Positions 22,953 through 37,200 of a stretch of 64,000 nt of DNA are shown here, in pieces. Below the pieces are notes generated by a model. The model saw only the letters and a list, made by a program, of their open reading frames with translations. It made no database searches and was not told where the DNA came from. The DNA is from Hydractinia symbiolongicarpus. Taxonomy: Eukaryota; Cnidaria; Hydrozoa; Anthoathecata; Hydractiniidae. How positions within the stretch are numbered: position 1 is the stretch's first letter; every line of letters begins with the position of its first letter. Where the stretch lies: assembly GCF_029227915.1 (NCBI RefSeq), contig NC_079881.1:25025501-25089500 (forward strand), written 5' to 3'. The translations under genes and the position numbers were made by a program.

Positions 22953-25900
22953 GCATGAGACTTGTAGTTTTCAAAAATGATTTGGTTTTTGATGAGACGC
23001 TGAATAAAAGGAGTTTAATCGCCGGCAAACGAAAAACCGCGATTTCCAGTAAATCCCGGGCTTGGCCGTATAGTCGAATGTATACAAAAAAAATACCCAG
23101 GGAGAACACTCATTTCCCGAACGATTTTTTAAATTATTTCTTCACCACTAAAACGCATGAGACTTGTAGATTTCAAAAATGATTTCATTTTTGATGAGAC
23201 GCTGAACAAAAGGAGTTGAATCGTCAGCAAACGAAAACCCGCAATTTGCCGTAAATCCCGGGCTTGACCCGTATAGTCGAATGTATACAAAGAAAGTAAA
23301 CTGGGAGTAAACTCATTTCCCGAACGATTTTTTAAATTATTTTTTCACCACTAAAACGCATGAGACTTGTAGTTTTAAAAAATGATTTCGTTTTTGATGA
23401 GACGCTGAATAAAAGGAGTTTAATCGCCGGCAAACGAAAACCCGCGATTTCCCGTAAATCCCGGACTTGGCCCGTATAGTCAAAAGTTTACAAAGAAAGT
23501 ACCCAGGGAGTAAACTCATTTCCCGAACGATTTTTTAAATTATTTTTTCACCACTAAGACGCATGAGACTTGTAGTTTTTAAAAATGATTTCATTTTTTA
23601 TAAGACGCTGAATAAAAGGAGTTTAATCGCCGGCAAACGAAAACCCGCGATTTCCCGTAAATCCCGGACTTGACCCGTATAGTCAAAAGTATACAAAGAA
23701 AGTACCCAGGGAGTAAACTCATTTCCCGAACGATTTCTTTAAATTATTTTTCACCACTAAAACGCATGAGACTTGTAGTTTTCAAAAATGATTTGGTTTT
23801 TGATGAGACGCTGAATAAAAGGAGTTTAATCGCCGGCAAACGAAAAACCGCGATTTCCAGTAAATCCCGGGCTTGGCCGTATAGTCGAATGTATACAAAA
23901 AAAATACCCAGGGAGAACACTCATTTCCCGAACGATTTTTTAAATTATTTCTTCACCACTAAAACGCCCGAGACTTGTAGTTTTCAAAAATGATTTCATT
24001 TTTGATGAGACGCTGAATAAAAGAAGTTTAATCGCCAGCAAACGAAAACCCGCGATTTGCCGTAAATCCCGGGCTTGACCCGTATAGTCGAATGTATACA
24101 AACAAAGTAAACTGGGAGTAAACTCATTTCCCGAACGATTTTTTAAATTATTTTTTCACCACTAAGACGCATGAGACTTGTAGTTTTCAAAAATGATTTC
24201 ATTTTTTATGAGACGCTGAATAAAAGGAGTTTAATCGCCGGCAAACGAAAACTCGCGATTTGCCGTAAATCCCGGGCTTGACCCGTATAGTCAAAAGTAT
24301 AGAAAGAAAGTAAACTGGGAGTAAACTCATTTCCCGAACGATTCTTTAAATTATTTTTCACCACTAAAACGCATGAGACTTGTAGTTTTCAAAAATTATT
24401 TGGTTTTTGATGAGACGCTGAATAAAAGGAGTTTAATCGCCGGCAAACGAAAAACCGCGATTTCCAGTAAATCCCGGGCTTGGCCGTATAGTCGAATGTA
24501 TCCAAAAAAATACCCAGGGAGAACACTCATTTCCCGAACGATTTTTTAAATTATTTCTTCACCACTAAAACGCCTGAGACTTGTAGTTTTCAAAAATGAT
24601 TTCATTTTTGATGAGACGCTGAATAAAAGGAGTTTAATCGCCAGCAAACGAAAACCCGCGATTTGCCGTAAATCCCGGGCTTGACCCGTATAGTCGAATG
24701 TATACAAAGAAAGTAAACTGGGAGTAAACTCATTTCCCGAACGATTTTTTAAATTATTTTTTCACCACTAAGACGCATGAGACTTGTAGTTTTCAAAAAT
24801 GATTTCATTTTTTATGAGACGCTGAATAAAAGGAGTTTAATCGCCGGCAAACGAAAAACCGCGATTTCCAGTAAATCCCGGGCTTGGCCGTATAGTCGAA
24901 TGTATACAAAAAAAATACCCAGGGAGTAAACTCATTTCCCGAACGATTCTTTAAATTATTTTTCACCACTAAAACGCATGAGACTTGTAGTTTTCAAAAA
25001 TGATTTGGTTTTTGATGAGACGATGAATAAAAGGAGTTTAATCGTCGGCAAACGAAAAACCGCGATTTCCAGTAAATCCCGGGCTTGGCCGTATAGTCGA
25101 ATGTATACAAAAAAAATACCCAGGGAGAACACTCATTTCCCGAACGATTTTTTCAATTATTTCTTCACCACTAAAACGCATGAGACTTGTAGTTTTCAAA
25201 AATGATTTCATTTTTGATGAGACGCTGAATAAAAGGAGTTTAATCGCCAGCAAACGAAAACCCGCGATTTGCCGTAAATCCCAGGCTTGACCCGTATAGT
25301 CGAATGTAGACAAAGAAAGTAAACTGGGAGTAAACTCATTTCCCGAACGATTTTTTAAATTACTTTTTCACCACTAAAACGGATGAGACTTGTAGTTTTC
25401 AAAAATGATTTCATTTTTTATGAGACGCTGAATAAAAGGAGTTTAATCGCCGGCAAACGAAAACCCGCGATTTCCCGTAAATCCCGGACTTGACCCGTAT
25501 AGTCAAAAGTATACAAAGAAAGTACCCAGGGAGTAAACTCATTTCCCGAACGATTCTTTAAATTATTTTTCACCACTAAAACGCATGAGACTTGTAGTTT
25601 TCAAAAATGGTTTGGTTTTTGATGAGACGCTGAATAAAAGGAGTTTAATCGCCGGCAAACGAAAAACCGCGATTTCCAGTAAATCCCGGGCTTGGCCGTA
25701 TAGTCGAATGTATACAAAAAAAATACCCAGGGAGAACACTCATTTCCCGAACGATTTTTTAAATTATTTCTTCACCACTAAAACGCATGAGACTTGTAGT
25801 TTTCAAAAATGATTTCATTTTTGATGAGACGCTGAATAAAAGGAGTTTAATCGCCAGCAAACGAAAACCCGCGATTTGCCGTAAATCCCGGGCTTGACCC

Positions 25901-27440
25901 GTATAGTCGAATGTATACAAAGAAAGTAAACTGGGAGTAAACTCATTTCCCGAACGATTTTTTAAATTATTTTTTCCCCACTAAGACGCATGAGACTTGT
26001 AGTTTTCAAAAATGATTTCATTTTTTATGAGACGCTGCATAAAAGGAGTTTAATCGCCGGCAAACGAAAACCCGCGATTTCCCGTAAATCCCGGACTTGG
26101 CCCGTATAGTCAAAAGTATACAAAGAAAGTACCCAGGGAGTAAACTCATTTCCCGAACGATTCTTTAAATTATTTTTCACCACTAAAATGCATGAGACTT
26201 GTAGTTTTCAAAAATGATTTGGTTTTTGATGAGACGCTGAATAAAAGGAGTTTAATCGCCGGCAAACGAAAAACCGCGATTTCCAGTAAATCCCGGGCTT
26301 GGCCGTATAGTCGAATGTATACAAAAAAAAAATACCCAGGGAGAACACTCATTTCCCGAACGATTTTTTAAATTATTTCTTCACCACTAAAACGCATGAG
26401 ACTTGTAGTTTTCAAAAATGATTTCATTTTTGATGAGACGCTGAATAAAAGGAGTTTAATCGCCAGCAAACGAAAACCCGCGATTTGCCGTAAATCCCGG
26501 GCTTGACCCGTATAGTCGAATGTAGACAAAGAAAGTAAACTGGGAGTAAACTCATTTCCCGAACGATTTTTTAAATTATTTTTTCACCACTAAAACGCAT
26601 GAGACTTGTAGTTTTCAAAAATGATTTCATTTTTTATGAGACGCTGAATAAAAGGAGTTTAATTGCAGGCAAACGAAAACCCGCGATTTCCCGTAAATCC
26701 CGGACTTGACCCGTATAGTCAAAAGTATACAAAGAAAGTACCCAGGGAGTAAACTCATTTCCCGAACGATTCTTTAAATTATTTTTCACCACTAAAACGC
26801 ATGAGACTTGTAATTTTCAAAAATGATTTCATTTTTGATGAGACGCTGAATAAAAGGAGTTTAATCGCCAGCAAACGAAAACCCGCGATTTGCCGTAAAT
26901 CCCGGGCTTGACCCGTATAGTCGAATGTATACAAAGAAAGTAAACTGGGAGTAAACTCATTTCCCGAACGATTTTTTAAATTATGTTTTCACCACTAAGA
27001 CGCATGAGACTTGTAGTTTTCAAAAATGATTTCATTTTTTATGAGACACTGAATAAAAGGAGTTTAATCGCCGGCAAACGAAAACCTGCAATTTCCCGTA
27101 AATCCCGGACTTGGCCCGTATAGTCAAAAGTATACAAAGAAAGTACCCAGGGAGTAAACTCATTTCCCGAACGATTCTTTAAATTATTTTTCACCACTAA
27201 AATGCATGAGACTTGTAGTTTTCAAAAATGATTTGGTTTTTAATGAGACGCTGAATAAAAGGAGTTTAATCGCCGGCAAACGAAAAACCGCGATTTCCAG
27301 TAAATCCCGGGCCTGGCCGTATAGTCGAATGTATACAAAAAAAAATACCCAGGGAGAACACTCATTTCCCGAACGATTTTTTAAATTATTTCTTCACCAC
27401 TAAAACGCATGAGACTTGTAGTTTTCAAAAATGATTTCAT
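22953..27440 (+). repeat. 3-monomer HOR (~607 bp)
   Basis: The marker monomer has TTTGGTTTTTGATGAG, GAAAAACCGCGATTTCCAG and GGGAGAACACTCATTTCCC. It occurs near 22.98, 23.79, 24.40, 25.00, 25.61, 26.22 and 27.23 kb, and again at 27.84, 29.26 and 31.89 kb. The successive spacings up to 27.23 kb are about 810, 607, 607, 607, 607 and 1013 bp. The unit is therefore a trimer (marker, F, A-like) with occasional insertions of one or two monomers. Confidence 0.9.
26799..27001 (+). repeat. Representative type F monomer (GATTTGCCGTAAATC / TTGACCCG / AAGTAAACTGGGAG)
   Basis: A 203-bp unit. Its linked markers are CGCCAGCAAACG, GATTTGCCGTAAATC, CCCGGGCTTGACCCG and AAAGAAAGTAAACTGGGAG, the last replacing AAAGAAAGTACCCAGGGAG. 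A sub-branch reads TTGCCTTAAATCCCGTGCTTG (for example near 30.5, 34.8, 39.0, 46.3 and 49.8 kb). Another reads CCCGGGTTTGACCC with AAACTTGGAG, the main form in the 46-59 kb HOR. Confidence 0.85.
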
Positions 27441-30278
27441 TTTTGATGAGACGCTGAATAAAAGGAGTTTAATCGCCAGCAAACGAAAACCCGCGATTTG
27501 CCGTAAATCCCGGGCTTGACCCGTATAGTCGAATGTAGACAAAGAAAGTAAACTGGGAGTAAACTCATTTCCCGAACGATTTTTTAAATTATTTTTTCAC
27601 CACTAAAACGCATGAGACTTGTAGTTTTCAAAAATGATTTCATTTTTTATGAGACGCTGAATAAAAGGAGTTTAATCGCCGGCAAACGAAAACCCGCGAT
27701 TTCCCGTAAATCCCGGACTTGACCCGTATAGTCAAAAGTATACAAAGAAAGTACCCAAGGAGTAAACTCATTTCCCGAACGATTCTTTAAATTATTTTTC
27801 ACCACTAAAACGCATGAGACTTGTAGTTTTCAAAAATGATTTGGTTTTTGATGAGACGCTGAATAAAAGGAGTTTAATCGCCGGCAAACGAAAAACCGCG
27901 ATTTCCAGTAAATCCCGGGCTTGGCCGTATAGTCGAATGTATACAAAAAAAATACCCAGGGAGAACACTCATTTCCCGAACGATTTTTTAAATTATTTCT
28001 TCACCACTAAAACGCATGAGACTTGTAGTTTTCAAAAATGATTTCATTTTTGATGAGACGCTGAATAAAAGGAGTTTAATCGCCAGCAAACGAAAACCCG
28101 CGATTTGCCGTAAATCCCGGGCTTGACCCGTATAGTCGAATGTATACAAAGAAAGTAAACTGGGAGTAAACTCATTTCCCGAACGATTTTTTAAATTATT
28201 TTTTCACCACTAAAACGCATGAGACTTGTAGTTTTCAAAAATGATTTCGTTTTTGATGAGACGCTGAAAAAAAGGAGTTTAATCGCTGACAAACGAAAAC
28301 CCGCGATTTCCCGTAAATCCCGGGCTTGGCCGTATAGTCGAATGTATACAAAGAAAATACCCAGGGAGTAAACTCATTTCCCGAACGATTTTTTAAATTA
28401 TTTCTTCACCACTAAAACGCATGAGACTTTATAGTTTTCAAAAATGATTTCATTTTTGATGAGACCCTGAATAAAAGGAGTTTAATCTCCGGCAAACGAA
28501 AACCCGCGATTTCCCGTAAATCCTGGACCCGGCCCGTATAGTCAAAAATATACAAAAAACGTACGCAGGGAGTAAACTCATTTCCTGAAAGATTCTTTAA
28601 ATTATATTTTCACCACTAAAACGCATGAGACTTGTACTTTTAAAAAATGATTTCATTTTTTATGAGACGTTGAATAAAAGAAGTTTAATCGCCGGCAAAC
28701 GAAAACCCGCGATTTCCCGTAAATCCCTGGCTTGGCCGTAGAGTCAAATGTATACAAAGAAAATACCCAGGGAGTACACTCATTACCCGAACGATTTTTT
28801 AAATTATTTCTTCACCACTAAAACGCATGAGACTTGTAGTTTCTAAAAATGATTTCATTTTTGATGAGACGCTGAATAAAAGGAGTTTAATCGCCAGCAA
28901 ACGAAAACCCGCGATTTGCCGTAAATCCCGGGCTTGACCCGTATAGTCGAATGTAGACAAAGAAAGTAAACTGGGAGTAAACTCATTTCCCGAACGATTT
29001 TTTAAATTATTTTTTCACCACTAAAACGCATGAGACTTGTAGTTTTCAAAAATGATTTCATTTTTTATGAGACGCTGAATAAAAGGAGTTTAATCGCCGG
29101 CAAACGAAAACCCGCGATTTCCCGTAAATCCCGGACTTGACCCGTATAGTCAAAAGTATACAAAGAAAGTACCCAAGGAGTAAACTCATTTCCCGAACGA
29201 TTCTTTAAATTATTTTTCACCACTAAAACGCATGAGACTTGTAGTTTTCAAAAATGATTTGGTTTTTGATGAGACGCTGAATAAAAGGAGTTTAATCGCC
29301 GGCAAACGAAAAACCGCGATTTCCAGTAAATCCCGGGCTTGGCCGTATAGTCGAATGTATACAAAAAAAATACCCAGGGAGAACACTCATTTCCCGAACG
29401 ATTTTTTAAATTATTTCTTCACCACTAAAACGCATGAGACTTGTAGTTTTCAAAAATGATTTCATTTTTGATGAGACGCTGAATAAAAGGAGTTTAATCG
29501 CCAGCAAACGAAAACCCGCGATTTGCCGTAAATCCCGGGCTTGACCCGTACAGTCGAATGTATACAAAGAAAGTAAACTGGGAGTAAACTCATTTCCCGA
29601 ACGATTTTTTAAATTATTTTTTCACCACTAAAACGCATGAGACTTGTAGTTTTCAAAAATGATTTCGTTTTTGATGAGACGCTGAAAAAAAGGAGTTTAA
29701 TCGCTGACAAACGAAAACCCGCGATTTCCCGTAAATCCCGGGCTTGGCCGTATAGTCGAATGTATACAAAGAAAATACCCAGGGAGTAAACTCATTTCCC
29801 GAACGATTTTTTAAATTATTTCTTCACCACTAAAACGCATGAGACTTTATAGTTTTCAAAAATGATTTCATTTTTGATGAGACCCTGAATAAAAGGAGTT
29901 TAATCTCCGGCAAACGAAAACCCGCGATTTCCCGTAAATCCTGGACCCGGCCCGTATAGTCAAAAATATACAAAAAACGTACGCAGGGAGTAAACTCATT
30001 TCCTGAAAGATTCTTTAAATTATATTTTCACCACTAAAACGCATGAGACTTGTACTTTTAAAAAATGATTTCATTTTTTATGAGACGCTGAATAAAAGAA
30101 GTTTAATCGCCGGCAAACGAAAACCCGCGATTTCCCGTAAATCCCTGGCTTGGCCGTAGAGTCAAATGTATACAAAGAAAATACCCAGGGAGTACACTCA
30201 TTACCCGAACGATTTTTTAAATTATTTCTTCACCACTAAAACGCATGAGACTTGTAGTTTCTAAAAATGATTTCATTT
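27441..30278 (+). repeat. 7-monomer HOR (~1419 bp), two copies
   Basis: Segments about 27441-28859 and 28860-30278 match at a shift of 1418-1419 bp. Shared rare marks include CGAATGTAGACAAAG, GTACCCAAGGAG, GCTGAAAAAAAGGAG with TCGCTGACAAACG, GAGACTTTATAG, CAAAAATATACAAAAAACG and TTCCTGAAAGATTC. Only isolated differences are seen, for example GAGACGTTG against GAGACGCTG, and TACAGTC against TATAGTC. Confidence 0.88.
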
Positions 30279-33200
30279 TTAATGAGACGCTGAATAAAAG
30301 GAAATAATTGCCGGCAAACGAAAACCCGCGATTTGCCGTAAATCCCGGGTTTGACCCGTATAGTCGAATGTATACAAAGAAAGTAAACTTGGAGTAAACT
30401 CATTTCCCGAACGATTTTTTAAATTATTTTTTCACCACTAAAACGCATGAGACTTGTAGTTTTCAAAAATGATTTCGTTTTTGATGAAACACTGAATAAA
30501 AGGAGTTTAATTGCCGGCAAACGAAAACCCGCAATTTGCCTTAAATCCCGTGCTTGACCCGTATAGTCAAAAGTATACAAAAAAAGTACCCAGGGAGTAA
30601 ACTCATTTCCCAAACGATTTTTTAAATTATTTTTCACCACTAAAACGCATGAAACTTGTAGTTTTCAAAAATGATTTTATTTTTGATGAGACGCTGAATA
30701 AAAGGAGTTTAATCTCCGGCAAACGAAAACCCGCGATTTCCCGTAAATCCCGGGCTTGGGCCGTATTGTCGAATGTATACAAAGAAGGTACCCAGGGAGT
30801 AAACTCATTTCCCGAACGATTTTTTAAATTATTTTTTCACCACTAAGACGCATGAGACTTGTCGTTTCTAAAAATGATTTCATTTTTGATGAGACGCTGA
30901 ATAAAAGGAAATAATGGCCGGCAAACGAAAACCCGCGATTTGCCGTAAATCCCGGGTTTGACCCGTATAGTCGAATGTATACAAAGAAAGTAAACTTGGA
31001 GTAAACTCATTTTCCGAACGATTTTTTAAATTATTTTTTCACCACTAAGACGCATGAGACTTGTAGTTTTCAAAAATGATTTCGTTTTTGATAAGACACT
31101 GAATAAAAGGAGTTTAATTGCCGGCAAACGAAAACCCGCAATTTGCCTTAAATCCCGTGCTTGACCCGTATAGTCAAAAGTATACAAAAAAAAGTACCCA
31201 GGAAGTAAACTCATTTCCCGAACGATTCTTCAAATTATTTTTTCACCACTAAAACGCATGAGACTTGTAGTTTTCAAAAATGATTTCATTTTTGATGAGA
31301 CGCTGAATAAAGGAGTTTAATCGCCGGCAAACGAAAACCCGCGATTTCCCGTAAATCCCGGGCTTGGCCCGTATAGTCGAATGTATATAAAGAAATTACC
31401 CAGGGAGTAAACTCATTTCCCAAACGATTTTTTAAATTATTTTTTCACCACTAAGACGCATGAGACTTGTAGTTTTCAAAAATGATTTCATTTTTTATGA
31501 GACGCTGAATAAAAGGAGTTTAATGGCCGGCAAACGAAAACCCGCGATTTCCCGTAAATCCCGGACTCGGCCCGTATAGTCAAAAGTATACAAAGAAAGT
31601 ACCCAGGGAGTAAACTCATTTCCCGAACGATTCTTTAAATTATTTTTCACCACTAAAACGCATGAGACTTGTAGTTTTTAAAAATGATTTTATTTTTGAT
31701 GAGACGCTGAATGAAAGGAGTTTAATCTCCGGCAAACGAAAACCCGCGATTTCCCGTAAATCCCGGCCTTGGGCCGTATTGTCGAATGTATACAAAGAAG
31801 GTACCCAGGGAGTAAACTCATTTCCTGAACGATTCTTTAAATTATTTTTCACCACTAAAACGCATGAGACTTGTAGTTTTCAAAAATGATTTGGTTTTTG
31901 ATGAGACGCTGAATAAAAGGAGTTTAATCGCCGGCAAACGAAAAACCGCGATTTCCAGTAAATCCCGGGCTTGGCCGTATAGTCGAATGTATAAAAAGAA
32001 AATACCCAGGGAGAACACTCATTTCCCGAACGATTTTTTAAATTATTTCTTCACCACTAAAACTCATGAGACTTGTAGTTTTCAAAAATGATTTCATTTT
32101 TGATGAGACGCTGAATAAAAGGAGTTTAATCGCCAGCAAACGAAAACCCGCGATTTGCCGTAAATCCCGGGCTTGACCCGTATATTCGAATGTATACAAA
32201 GAAAGTAAACTGGGAGTAAACTCATTTCCCGAACGATTTTTTAAATTATTTCTTCACCACTAAAACGCATGAGACTTGTAGTTTTCAAAAATGATTTCGT
32301 TTTTGATGAGACGCTGAAAAAAAGGAGTTTAATCGCTGACAAACGAAAACCCGCGATTTCCCGTAAATCCCGGACTCGGCCCGTATAGTCAAAAGTATAC
32401 AAAGAAGGTACCCAGGGAGTAAACTCATTTCCCGAAAGATTCTTTAAATTATTTTTTCACCACTAAAACGCATGAGACTTGTAGTTTTCAAAAATGATTT
32501 CATTTTTAATGAGACGCTGAATAAAAGGAGTTTAATCGCCGGGAAACGAAAACCTGCGCTTTCCCGTATATCCTGGAATCGGCCCGTATAGTCGAATGTA
32601 TACAAAGAAAGTAGCCAGGGAGTAAACTCATTTCCCGAACGATTTTTTAAATTATTTTTTCACCACTAAAACGCATGAGACTTGTAGTTTTCAAAAATGA
32701 TTTCATTTTTGAGGAAAGGCTGAATAAAAGGAGTTTAATCTCCGGCAAACGAAAACCCGCGATTTCCCGTGTATCCTGGAATCGGCCCGCATAGTCGAAT
32801 GTATACAAAGAAAGTACCCAGGGAGTAAACTCATTTCCCGAACGATTTTTAAAATTAATTTTTTACCACTAAAACGCATAAGACTTGTACTTTTAAAAAA
32901 TGATTTCATTTTTTATGAGACGCTGAATAAAAGTAGTTTAATCGCCGGCAAACGAAAACCCGCGATTTCCCGTAAATCACGGACTCGGCCCGTATAGTCA
33001 AAAGTATACAAAGAAAGTACCCAGGGAGTAAACTCATTTCCTGAACGATTCTTTAAATTATTTTTCACCACTAAAACGCATGAGACTTGTAGTTTTCAAA
33101 AATGATTTCGTTATTGATGAGACGCTGAATAAAAGGAGTTTAATAGCCGGCAAACGAAAACCCGCGATTTTCCGTAAATCCCTGGCTTGACCGTATAGTC

Positions 33201-34260
33201 GAATGTATACAAAGAAAATACCCAGGGAGTACACTCATTACCCGAACGATTTTTTAAATTATTTCTTCAACACTAAAACGCATGAGACTTGTAGTTTTTA
33301 AAAATGATTTTATTTTTGATGAGACGCTGAATAAAAGGATTTTAATCGCCGGCAAACGAAAACCCGCGATTTGCCGTAAATCCCGGGTTTGACCCGTATA
33401 GTCGAATGTATACAAAGAAAGTAAACTTGGAGTAAACTCATTTCCCGAACGATTTTTTAAATTGTTTTTTCACCACTAAAACGCATGAGACTTGTAGTTT
33501 TCAAAAATGATTTCATTTTTGATGAGACGCTGAATAAAAGGAGTTTAATCGCCGGGAAACGAAAACCCGCGATTTCCCGTATATCCTGGAATCGTCCCGT
33601 ATAGTCGAATGTATACAAAGAAAGTACCCAGGGAGTAAACTCATTTCCCGAACGATTTTTTAAATTATTTTTTCACCACTAAAACGCATGAGACTTGTAG
33701 TTTTCAAAGATGATTTCATTTTTGATGAGACGCTGAATAAAAGGAGTTTAATCTCCGGCAAACGAAAACCCGCGATTTCCCGTGTATCTTGGAATCGGCA
33801 CGCATAGTCGAATGTATACAAAGAAAGTACCCAGGGAGTAAACTCATTTCCCGAACGATTTTTTAAATTAATTTTTTACCACTAAAACGCATAAGATTTG
33901 TAGTTTTCAAAAACGATTTCATTTTTGATGAGACGCTGAATAAAAGGAGTTTAATCTCCGGCAAACAAAAACCCGCGATTTCCCGTAAATCCCGGACGCG
34001 GCCCGTATAGTCAAAAGTATACAAAAAACGTACGCAGGGAGTAAACTCATTTCCCGAACGATTCTTTAAATTATATTTTCACCACTAAAACGCATGAGAT
34101 TTGTACTTTTAAAAAATGATTTCATTTTTTATGAGACGCTGAATAAAAGTAGTTTAATCGCCGGCAAACGAAAACCCGCGATTTTCCGTAAATCCCGGAC
34201 CCGGTCCGTATAGTCAAAAGTATACAAAGAAAGTACCCAGGGAGTAAACTCATTTCCCGA
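30279..34260 (+). repeat. Mosaic stretch linking the 3-mer and 7-mer families
   Basis: This holds the first GGAAATAAT monomers (about 30299 and 30906) and GTCGAATGTATATAAAG. It also has CCGTATTGTCGAATG forms (about 30766 and 31787, shift 1013 bp, 5 monomers). One 3-mer marker copy lies near 31.89 kb and type D copies lie at 32.5-33.8 kb. Several of these monomers reappear in fixed order in the 46-58 kb HOR. Confidence 0.75.
33483..33685 (+). repeat. Representative type D monomer (CCCGTATATCCTGGAATCG)
   Basis: A 203-bp unit marked by TATATCCTGGAATCG (or TGTATCCTGGAATCG in sister copies) where other subtypes have TAAATCCCGGACTCG. It is often preceded by CGCCGGGAAACG. The change removes the third CCC tract. 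Related copies occur near 5.2, 9.9, 11.1, 22.0, 32.5-32.8, 33.5-33.8, 35.0-35.2, 37.2, 40.9, 42.9, 47.3, 50.8, 51.6, 53.8, 54.6, 57.1, 57.9, 61.5-61.7 and 63.2 kb. Some 47-58 kb copies carry an extra GCGCTTTCCCG change that marks the 16-mer HOR. Confidence 0.85.
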
Positions 34261-37200
34261 ACAATTCTTTAAATTATTTTTCACCACTAAAACGCATGAG
34301 ACTTGTAGTTTTCAAAAATGATTTCGTTATTGATGAGACGCTGAATAAAAGGAGTTTAATCGTCGGCAAACGAAAACCCGTGATTTCCCGTAAATCCCTG
34401 GCTTGGCCATATAGTCGAATGTATACAAAGAAAATACCCATGGAGTACACTCATTACCCGAACGATTTTTTAAATTATTTCTTCACCACTAAAACGCATG
34501 AGACTTGTAGTTTTTAAAAATGATTTCATTTTTGATGAGACGCTGAATAAAAGGAGTTTAATCGCCGGCAGACGAAAACCCGCGATTTGCCGTAAATCCC
34601 GTGTTTGACCCGTATAGCCGAATGTATACAAAGAAAGTAAACTTGGAGTAAACTCATTTCCCGAACGATTTTTTAAATTGTTTTTTCACCACTAAAACGC
34701 ATGAGACTTGTAGTTTTCAAAAATGATTTCGTTTTTGATGAGACGCTGAATAAAAGGAGTTTAATTGCCGGCAAACGAAAACCCGCAATTTGCCTTAAAT
34801 CCCGTGCTTGACCCGTATAGTCAAAGGTATACAAAGAAAGTAAACTGGGAGTAAACTCATTTCCCGAACGATTCTTTAAAATATTTTTTCACCACTAAAA
34901 CGCATGAGACTTGTAGTTTTCAAAAATGATTTCATTTTTGATGAGACGCTGAATAAAAGGAGTTTAATCGCCGGGAAACGAAAACCCGCGATTTCCCGTA
35001 TATCCTGGAATAGGCCCGTATAGTCGAATGTATACAAAGAAAGTACCCAGGGAGTAAACTCATTTCCCGAACGATTTTTTATATTATTTTTTCACCACTA
35101 AAACGCATGAGACTTGTAGTTTTCAAAAATGATTTCATTTTTGATGAGACGCTGAATAAAAGGAGTTTAATCTCCGGCAAACGAAAACCCGCGATTTCCC
35201 GTGTATCCTGGAATCGGCCCGCATAGTCGAATGTATACAAAGAAAGTACCCAGGGAGTAAACTCATTTCCCGAACGATTTTTTAAATTAATTTTTTACCA
35301 CTAAAACGCATAAGACTTGTAGTTTTCAAAAACGATTTCATTTTTGATAAGACCCTGAATAAAAGGAGTTTAATCTCCGGCAAACGAAAACCCGCGATTT
35401 CCCGTAAATCCCGGACGCGGCCCGTATAGTCAAAAGTATACAAAAAACGTACGCAGGGAGTAAACTCATTTCCCGAACGATTCTTTAAATTATATTTTCA
35501 CCACTAAAACGCATGAGACTTGTACTTTTAAAAAATTATTTCATTTTTTATGAGACGCTGAATAAAAGTAGTTTAATCGCCGGCAAAGGAAAACCCGCGA
35601 TTTTCCGTAAATCCCGGACTCGGCCCGTATAGTCAAAAGTATACAAAGAAAGTACCCAGGGAGTAAACTCATTTCCCGATCAATTCTTTAAATTATTTTT
35701 CACCACTAAAACGCATGAGACTTGTAGTTCTCAGAAATGATTTCGTTATTGATGAGACGCTGAATAAAAGGAGTTTAATCGTCGGCAAACGAAAACCCGT
35801 GATTTCCCGTAAATCCCTGGCTTGGCCATATAGTCGAATGTGTACAAAGAAAATACCCATGGAGTACACTCATTACCCGAACGATTTTTTAAATTATTTC
35901 TTCACCACTAAAACGCATGAGACTTGCAGTTTTTAAAAATGATTTCATTTTTGATGAGACGCTGAATAAAAGGAATTTTATCGCCGGCAAACGAAAACCC
36001 GCGATTTCCCGTGTATCTTGGAATCGGCCCGCATAGTCGAATGTATACAAAGAAAGTACCCAGGGAGTAAACTCATTTCCCGAACGATTTTTTAAATTAA
36101 TTTTTTACCACTAAAACGCATAAGACTTGTAGTTTTCAAAAACGATTTCATTTTTGATGAGACGCTGAATAAAAGGAGTTTAATCTCCGGCAAACAAAAA
36201 CCCGCGATTTCCCGTAAATCCCGGACGCGGCCCGTATAGTCAAAAGTATACAAAAAACGTACGCAGGGAGTAAACTCATTTTCCGAACGATTCTTTAAAT
36301 TATATTTTCACCACTAAAACGCATGAGATTTGTACTTTTAAAAAATGATTTCATTTTTTATGAGACGCTGAATAAAAGTAGTTTAATCGCCGGCAAACGA
36401 AAACCCGCGATTTTCAGTAAATCCCGGACTCGGTCCGTATAGTCAAAAGTATACAAAGAAAGTACCCAGGGAGTAAACTCATTTCCCGAACAATTCTTTA
36501 AATTATTTTTCACCACTAAAACGCATGAGACTTGTAGTTTTCAAAAATGATTTCGTTATTGATGAGACGCTGAATAAAAGGAGTTTAATCGTCGGCAAAC
36601 GAAAACCTGTGATTTCCCGTAAATCCCTGGCTTGGCCATATAGTCGAATGTATACAAAGAAAATACCCATGGAGTACACTCATTACCCGAACGATTTTTT
36701 AAATTATTTCTTCACCACTAATACGCATGAGACTTGTAGTTTTTAAAAATGATTTCATTTTTGATGAGACGCTGAATAAAAGGAGTTTAATCGCCGGCAA
36801 ACGAAAACCCGCGATTTGTCGTAAATCCCGTGTTTGACCCGTATAGTCGAATGTATACAAAGAAAGTAAACTTGGAGTAAACTCATTTCCCGAACGATTT
36901 TTTAAATTGTTTTTTCACCACTAAAACGCATGAGACTTGTAGTTTTTAAAAATGATTTCGTTTTTGATGAGACGCTGAATAAAAGGAGTTTAATTGCCGG
37001 CAAACGAAAACCCGCAATTTGCCTTAAATCCCGTGCTTGACCCGTATAGTCAAAGGTATACAAAGAAAGTAAACTGGGAGTAAACTCATTTCCCGAACGA
37101 TTCTTTAAATTATTTTTTCACCACTAAAACGCATGAGACGTGTAGTTTTCAAAAATGATTTCATTTTTGATGAGACGCTGAATAAAAGGAGTTTAATCGC

